DNA of 23,622 bases from a virus. This document shows, piece after piece, positions 19,617-23,622 of this stretch (within the stretch, counting starts at the first letter, position 1; the number at the start of each line of letters is the position of its first letter). Where the stretch lies: the IMG/VR virus record IMGVR_UViG_3300043434_000753, positions 1-23,622 of that record; one strand, written 5' to 3'. Below the pieces are notes generated by a model. It saw only the letters and a list, made by a program, of their open reading frames with translations. It did not search any database and was not told the origin of the DNA. A program made the translations under genes and the position numbers.

Positions 19617-20534
19617 TCAGGCGTTATCCAGGAAAAGCAGCTTGCTACGCAGTGCCTCGGGGCTCATCTGGGACAGGTAGCGCCAGGCTTGCTCAGGATT
19701 CTGATCCATGGTCTGGTTGAAACCATTCCACTGGGACTCGGCGTCCACACCGCGAGCGCCGCCGGTAACGGCAGCAGGCACAGCGGGCATCTGATCGTAC
19801 TGAGGCTGGTACTGCTGGCTGTAACCGTAATCAGTTTCGTCGTCCACGGGGTAGACCTCCGTGAAGAAACGATTGGTGTAATCAGCCAGTTGATCAGGAT
19901 CAGTCAGAATGTGCTCCATGGCGCCAGCTCGCAGAGCGAGGGCTTCCATGTTTTCGTTCTGCTGGATCAGAGCGTCTTCCAGAGTAACGGCGTACTCATT
20001 AAGAATCGCCGGAGCTTCGATACCGAAGTGGTTAACTACGGCGCTTGTTTCCTCGCTTAGTTGTGCGGGTTGCGTTGCCGTAGAAGTCGGATAGGAAGTC
20101 TGGGTTGTAGACGCGCTGTTGTACGAGATCTGCTGATCCGTAGGCGCTTGGTACTGCCAGGGTTGGGCCTGTAAATTCTGACTGTACTGTTGAGTATCCT
20201 GCGGCACCATTTGGTACTGAGGATACTGTTGTGCCTGGCTGGGGGACGGGGAGATCCGTGAAACCACCCGGTCCAGGCTGGTCAGCGCTGCTTCCCACGG
20301 GTTGGACGGGGAGGAGGCTGACGGAGACTGGTTGTACTGGTTGTTGGTAGAAGGGGCCGTAACCGGTGTTGCCGGCGACTGCACTTGGGGCATAGCCACC
20401 GAAGGCACCCCCTGGGTATTGGCTACCCACTGCGGGTAGGCTGTTGAGCCCATATCCGCCGAGGGCGCTGCCTGAGGGGCCGCTACCGCCGGGGAGACCG
20501 GGCTCGGGATCGAAGCTGGGATCTGCTGGCTCAT
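19617..20534 (-). CDS. Scaffold-like protein overlapping the portal gene (305 aa)
   Basis: The ATG at 20534 lies inside the portal gene and is read in the +1 frame for 503 nt. The first ~160 residues are rich in Pro, Gln, Ser and Thr (MSQQIPASIPSPVSPAVAAP...; several QQYPQYQ-like units). The portion after the portal stop is structured: LSEETSAVVNHFGIEAPAIL, then helices with LEDALIQQNENMEALALR and LADYTNRFFTEVYPVDDETD, ending SPEALRSKLLFLDNA. Composition, helicity, size and position between portal and capsid match phage scaffold proteins. No protease triad was seen. Later in-frame Met codons (residue 28 and onwards) could be real starts, which would shorten the overlap. Identity as scaffold is an inference from order. 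Confidence 0.6.
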   Translation of the reverse strand: MSQQIPASIPSPVSPAVAAPQAAPSADMGSTAYPQWVANTQGVPSVAMPQVQSPATPVTAPSTNNQYNQSPSASSPSNPWEAALTSLDRVVSRISPSPSQAQQYPQYQMVPQDTQQYSQNLQAQPWQYQAPTDQQISYNSASTTQTSYPTSTATQPAQLSEETSAVVNHFGIEAPAILNEYAVTLEDALIQQNENMEALALRAGAMEHILTDPDQLADYTNRFFTEVYPVDDETDYGYSQQYQPQYDQMPAVPAAVTGGARGVDAESQWNGFNQTMDQNPEQAWRYLSQMSPEALRSKLLFLDNA

Positions 20535-22263
20535 AGCTGCCCGAGTAAGTCAGTTCTTGCGCAAGGTGATCGAACGTCCTGTATAACAGGCCGGTCAGGT
20601 TTAGCCGAGGGTCAGCCGCTAAGGGTTGGTTCGGCGCAAGCGGATGTGGCGTCTGCAACATCTGACTTAATAATACTAAAAATTGCTGGAATGCGCCTTG
20701 CGTTTGTTGAATCATGCGGAAAGGGAATCCCTTCAGCATCTCACTACGCTCTGCATCCGTCTTATCGGGGAACAGATACTTCAGAGCTTCAACGCTATCT
20801 ACACCAAGCTCCTGCAAGTTTCTGACAACGATCGATTTCTGGTTGATGTCGTACGCGGTGTCTTCGTAAACATCTCCTTGGAAACGATACGTAACATCAC
20901 GATCACCATCAGGCGGCAGACCGTATACGCCAGGAGGGACATTGTTGGCCTCTAAAGCCTCTCGAATAGAAGTTTCGACCTTGGCTTTAAACCTGCCGGA
21001 AGCGACTTGATATTTTTCGATTGCTTCGGCGGTTTCCTCTTTAGGAGGCTTAGGCTGTTTGAGACCGCTTACGGCAATAAAGCTTTCCCGGAAGATCTCC
21101 TCCTGGTGGAAGATAATCATTTCCAGCAAACGACAAAAACCGTATGTAAGAAAACTTTTATTTTTACGCAGAGCAGTCGCCTGAGCGCGACCCATTAGAC
21201 CTTTAATTTCTGTTGCAGTCGCACCAGCCGAAATCGAAATCTCATCGACACCGCCTAAAGCCGTACGAATTTCTTCACGAAGAAGAAGGGCGTATCGGTT
21301 CATATCCCCGTTTACGGGGTCGGGCGTCATATAGCCCACACGGTCATTCGGCTCGATGTTCGCGATGACGCGCGGAACTTTCAGACCGCCGAGAGTCGAA
21401 GCAGATCCGAATGGCTCTGAAACTCGGGTCGAGGGGGTGTCACGTCCCGCAAATCCGCTCTGACTACTAATAGTCGGACGGAAGGTACGACCTTCATCTG
21501 CAGCTTCGACCAGATCGCTACGTGGGCGAGAACTGATGAGCGTCGGATTGCCAAAAAACTCAATGTTTTTGGCGATGTTACGCATCATCTGATCATGAAG
21601 CACGATCTGCTCCATGAACGGCTCGAACTCACCCTCGCCTTCAGTGCCGCTGCTGTTGGGTTTGTTTAAAACCTCTACAGCTGGGATGAATCCGAGGGTA
21701 TTCGGGCGGCTGTTTTTAGGAGTTAGAACCGCTCCGGGCTCTAATTCAAAACTGAGCTCAGTGTTAGCCTCGAATTCGTCAATACGATCGTTAGTTATCG
21801 AGATTCGAACGTAACGTTCGTTCATCCCATAGCTGTCAGAAGGCAGCCCTAACGTTGTATTACGAACCTTATAGCTGTAAATAATTACAACTTCTTCTAT
21901 GTTGCCGTTAATGTCGTGATAAACGCGGTACTGATCTTTAGTGAAGAAATAAATCTGATACTTCAGCTTCGGATCAGGCCGAAAATAGAACAATCCACAG
22001 CCGTCGATCAGAAAATTCCTGATAATGGCAGGAAAACGGATGTCGAGCTTGTTTAAATCAATAAGATCTTGTAAAAACTTTGTTCGAGCTCGGTAAGTAT
22101 CCTGTTCGCAATAAAAAAACAGACCCTTCTTAATCATCAGAAGGGTCATTTGCTGAAGATGGCCCAAAACGACCATCGTGGCAGCCTGACGCGAGCGATC
22201 CTGCGTACGAGATGCTTCGAGAATCTCGATAAACCGTTGTCGGACGCCGAGTGTATCTGCCAT
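20032..22263 (-). CDS. Portal-like protein with long Gly/Pro-rich tail (743 aa)
   Basis: Portal proteins form the ring through which DNA is packaged. The sequence has the alpha/beta layout of the family: an N-terminal helical region (RQAATMVVLGHLQQMTLLMI), a wing with strands such as YFFTKDQYRVYHDINGNIEE, and a helical stem near SISAGATATEIKGLMGRAQA. A clip/crown region follows (VYRFQGDVYEDTAYDINQ-like strands). Residues 577-743 are Gly/Pro/Ser/Gln-rich, unlike the rest, and form the part that overlaps the 305-aa gene. The ATG at 22263 is clear. The gene lies between an Ala-rich protein and the scaffold-like gene, the usual portal-scaffold-capsid order. Confidence 0.75.
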   Translation of the reverse strand: MADTLGVRQRFIEILEASRTQDRSRQAATMVVLGHLQQMTLLMIKKGLFFYCEQDTYRARTKFLQDLIDLNKLDIRFPAIIRNFLIDGCGLFYFRPDPKLKYQIYFFTKDQYRVYHDINGNIEEVVIIYSYKVRNTTLGLPSDSYGMNERYVRISITNDRIDEFEANTELSFELEPGAVLTPKNSRPNTLGFIPAVEVLNKPNSSGTEGEGEFEPFMEQIVLHDQMMRNIAKNIEFFGNPTLISSRPRSDLVEAADEGRTFRPTISSQSGFAGRDTPSTRVSEPFGSASTLGGLKVPRVIANIEPNDRVGYMTPDPVNGDMNRYALLLREEIRTALGGVDEISISAGATATEIKGLMGRAQATALRKNKSFLTYGFCRLLEMIIFHQEEIFRESFIAVSGLKQPKPPKEETAEAIEKYQVASGRFKAKVETSIREALEANNVPPGVYGLPPDGDRDVTYRFQGDVYEDTAYDINQKSIVVRNLQELGVDSVEALKYLFPDKTDAERSEMLKGFPFRMIQQTQGAFQQFLVLLSQMLQTPHPLAPNQPLAADPRLNLTGLLYRTFDHLAQELTYSGSYEPADPSFDPEPGLPGGSGPSGSALGGYGLNSLPAVGSQYPGGAFGGYAPSAVAGNTGYGPFYQQPVQPVSVSLLPVQPVGSSADQPGPGGFTDLPVPQPGTTVSSVPNGAAGYSTVQSEFTGPTLAVPSAYGSADLVQQRVYNPDFLSDFYGNATRTTKRGNKRRS

Positions 22264-22310
22264 CTCTTATAAAAAAATGCGGTTGGGATACCTAGATACC
22301 GAGTATACGA

Positions 22311-23030
22311 TCAAGCTGCATTAGGTTTAGATTGGCTTCCGGTTTGGCGAGCGTTGCGCTTAGAAATCTGTTTTTTAGCCAGATTCTTCGCTTGACGCTT
22401 TTTGGATTCCGAAGAGGCTGAGGAAGTTGAAGAAGTTTCCGACACTGTCGGAGTTTTGACCGGAGCTGCAGTTTCCGCAGCCGTGCCGGCTTGAGTAGGA
22501 GCAGCGTAACCACCTTCGGTAGGAGCCGCAGTCTCCATGTTGCGGAGAACCTGACGAGGCATAACTACCGGCGTGTACTGGGTAGTACCGTCTACTTCCC
22601 GTGCCGTGCTTCCGAGATACACGCCGCCTTTAGGCATACTCAGGCCACGGAGGGGTTCCAAAGTCTGAAGCGCTTTCGAAACAGCGCGGGACTGTCCGGG
22701 AACAACCCCGTAATTTTGGAAGAGAGCCGCTCCGGGTCCCGAGTAAAAAGTAGGGCCTAACTTGCCTTTGTTGAACTGGTTAATCAAGCCAGCTCCCAGC
22801 CCAACTCCTTGCTGAGTCGCCGAACTCAAAACCTGGGCAACCGACTTACCGGTTTCCTTAGCGATTCCGCGAGCTTCTCGCTTAGAAAGAACCTGACCGG
22901 CCTGCTTTAACGCAAATTTCGCACCACGTCCGGCAATGCGCTGACGAAACGTTGCGGGTTGGGTTACGTCTGTACCGAGAACGCTGGAAGCAACGTTAGC
23001 AGGCGTGGTATTAGTTGTTTCAGAGCTCAC
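22311..23030 (-). CDS. Basic, low-complexity protein (239 aa)
   Basis: The GTG start at 23030 overlaps the stop of the glycosyltransferase gene (GTGA), so the genes are coupled. The N-terminal part is helical and basic (FRQRIAGRGAKFALKQAGQV), followed by LSKREARGIAKETGKSVAQV, a Gly-rich loop (TQQGVGLGAGLINQFNKG) and a beta-like middle (GGVYLGSTAREVDGTTQYTP). The C-terminal third is Ala/Thr/Ser-rich and ends in a Ser/Lys/Arg tail (ASSESKKRQAKNLAKKQISK). No known family is recognised. As a neighbour of the portal gene it may be a small virion or packaging helper; its basic tails could contact DNA. Confidence 0.55.
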   Translation of the reverse strand: MSSETTNTTPANVASSVLGTDVTQPATFRQRIAGRGAKFALKQAGQVLSKREARGIAKETGKSVAQVLSSATQQGVGLGAGLINQFNKGKLGPTFYSGPGAALFQNYGVVPGQSRAVSKALQTLEPLRGLSMPKGGVYLGSTAREVDGTTQYTPVVMPRQVLRNMETAAPTEGGYAAPTQAGTAAETAAPVKTPTVSETSSTSSASSESKKRQAKNLAKKQISKRNARQTGSQSKPNAA

Positions 23031-23622
23031 GGTAACAGATAGTTCTTCACTCTCTCAAGTTTAAACAACTTTTCAGGCAAAAGTTCGTGAGGATAAGGAA
23101 CTAGGACGTGATCGCAACGACCTAAAGGATCCGTACCGCCAGCTTGTGCTTTATAGGATTCCAAGTGAGACAACATCTCAGCGCTGTCAGCAGGTGCTAC
23201 AGCGTTAGGGATAACGTCATAACAATGGGAGAACGAAGTAACTTTTCGTTTCATACGCTGAGCGTCGCCCATCCAACTAAAGTGCCAGCCCGCATCGCAA
23301 TCACCAACAACAAGATCATTGGGATTCATTCGAATTTGAGACGGAGTCTGATCTAGGTGCTCGTGGAGAACCACGGTGCCGCATGTCCAGTTAGTGGGGG
23401 CTTTACTGGGGTCTCCCTCCGGATCGATGACACGAAGATCAGCGCGCCCGTAGAACATAGGCATCGATAACCGAACGCAGCGAGAGGGATCCGCTTTCGC
23501 AAGATCAACCGCTTCCAGCAGTGCTTCTGGTTTAGGAATCTCGTCAACGTCGCTGAAGAAAAACACTGAATCAGGAGGAGTCATGCGCATGCCGACCCCA
23601 AGAGCATCACGCTGCGCGTACT
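23027..23622 (-). CDS. GT17-type glycosyltransferase, start outside the window
   Basis: The open frame runs off the right edge: residues upstream of the first visible Met (23590) read YAQRDALGVG, which fits the family (QRNA or QRDAL before the first loop). Then comes FFFSDVDEIPKPEAL, the DxD-type sugar-nucleotide/metal motif of GT17 enzymes, and CGTVVLHEHL. Another family-like element is DCDAGWHFSWMGDAQRMKRK, which aligns with the conserved HFSW-G motif. About 198 residues are visible, so the N-terminal part of the nucleotide-binding domain is missing. It may glycosylate a virion protein or modify host surface sugars. It shares a transcript with the 239-aa and portal genes (GTGA overlap). Confidence 0.8.
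   Translation of the reverse strand, partial: YAQRDALGVGMRMTPPDSVFFFSDVDEIPKPEALLEAVDLAKADPSRCVRLSMPMFYGRADLRVIDPEGDPSKAPTNWTCGTVVLHEHLDQTPSQIRMNPNDLVVGDCDAGWHFSWMGDAQRMKRKVTSFSHCYDVIPNAVAPADSAEMLSHLESYKAQAGGTDPLGRCDHVLVPYPHELLPEKLFKLERVKNYLLP

Noticed and set aside
1-23622. CRISPR array, tRNA gene, integrase/attachment site or insertion sequence
   Set aside because: No regularly spaced repeats, no foldable tRNA, no recombinase or transposase-like product and no terminal inverted repeats were seen.

Overview
The window is part of a tailed double-stranded DNA phage genome (Caudoviricetes type). It carries a portal-like protein, a scaffold-like protein, an HK97-type major capsid candidate, several neck or virion proteins, a muramidase-containing protein and a set of fibre-like tail proteins. 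No integrase, terminase, polymerase, tRNA gene or CRISPR array was seen. A cyanobacterial host is the best guess. It rests on an NblA-like protein that aligns to the phycobilisome-degradation family without gaps, a LamG-type tail protein start common in aquatic phages, and small proteins of types I recall from aquatic phages. Host and phage lineage cannot be fixed from the sequence alone. Layout: transcription is mostly leftward (minus strand). From right to left come a GT17-type glycosyltransferase cut by the window edge (23622-23027), an Ala-rich basic protein, the portal, a scaffold-like gene that overlaps the portal gene for 503 nt in the +1 frame, a terminator, two very small genes, a virion-like protein, the major capsid protein, a second abundant-looking virion protein and a second strong terminator. 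Next come an SH3/HhH-like protein, a connector-like protein, two low-complexity proteins, a further virion protein, a large protein with a SWIM-like Cys/His motif and a small fibre-like protein (to 10337). A rightward two-gene island follows (9525-10340): an HTH protein and a Dps-like ferritin. Leftward genes resume with a small GDPNM/YWSCRAW-type protein, the NblA-like protein, a muramidase plus degenerate M23-like protein, and two small genes. A second rightward island (3387-6562) holds seven short, mostly overlapping genes: two HNH-like zinc proteins, a winged-HTH-like protein, a coiled-coil protein, an HTH-like protein, an unknown, and a Dam-type methyltransferase relative. The left end (3026-1) is leftward again, with a small gene, a tandem-HTH protein and five tail-fibre-region genes. 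How it works together: the right half builds the virion, and two terminators appear to isolate the capsid genes for separate expression. The left end builds the adsorption apparatus. The rightward islands look regulatory or host-directed. The NblA-like and Dps-like genes suggest the phage manages light harvesting and iron or oxidative stress during infection; this is inference. Many starts are GTG or TTG, including a TTG start with a perfect Shine-Dalgarno for the capsid gene.
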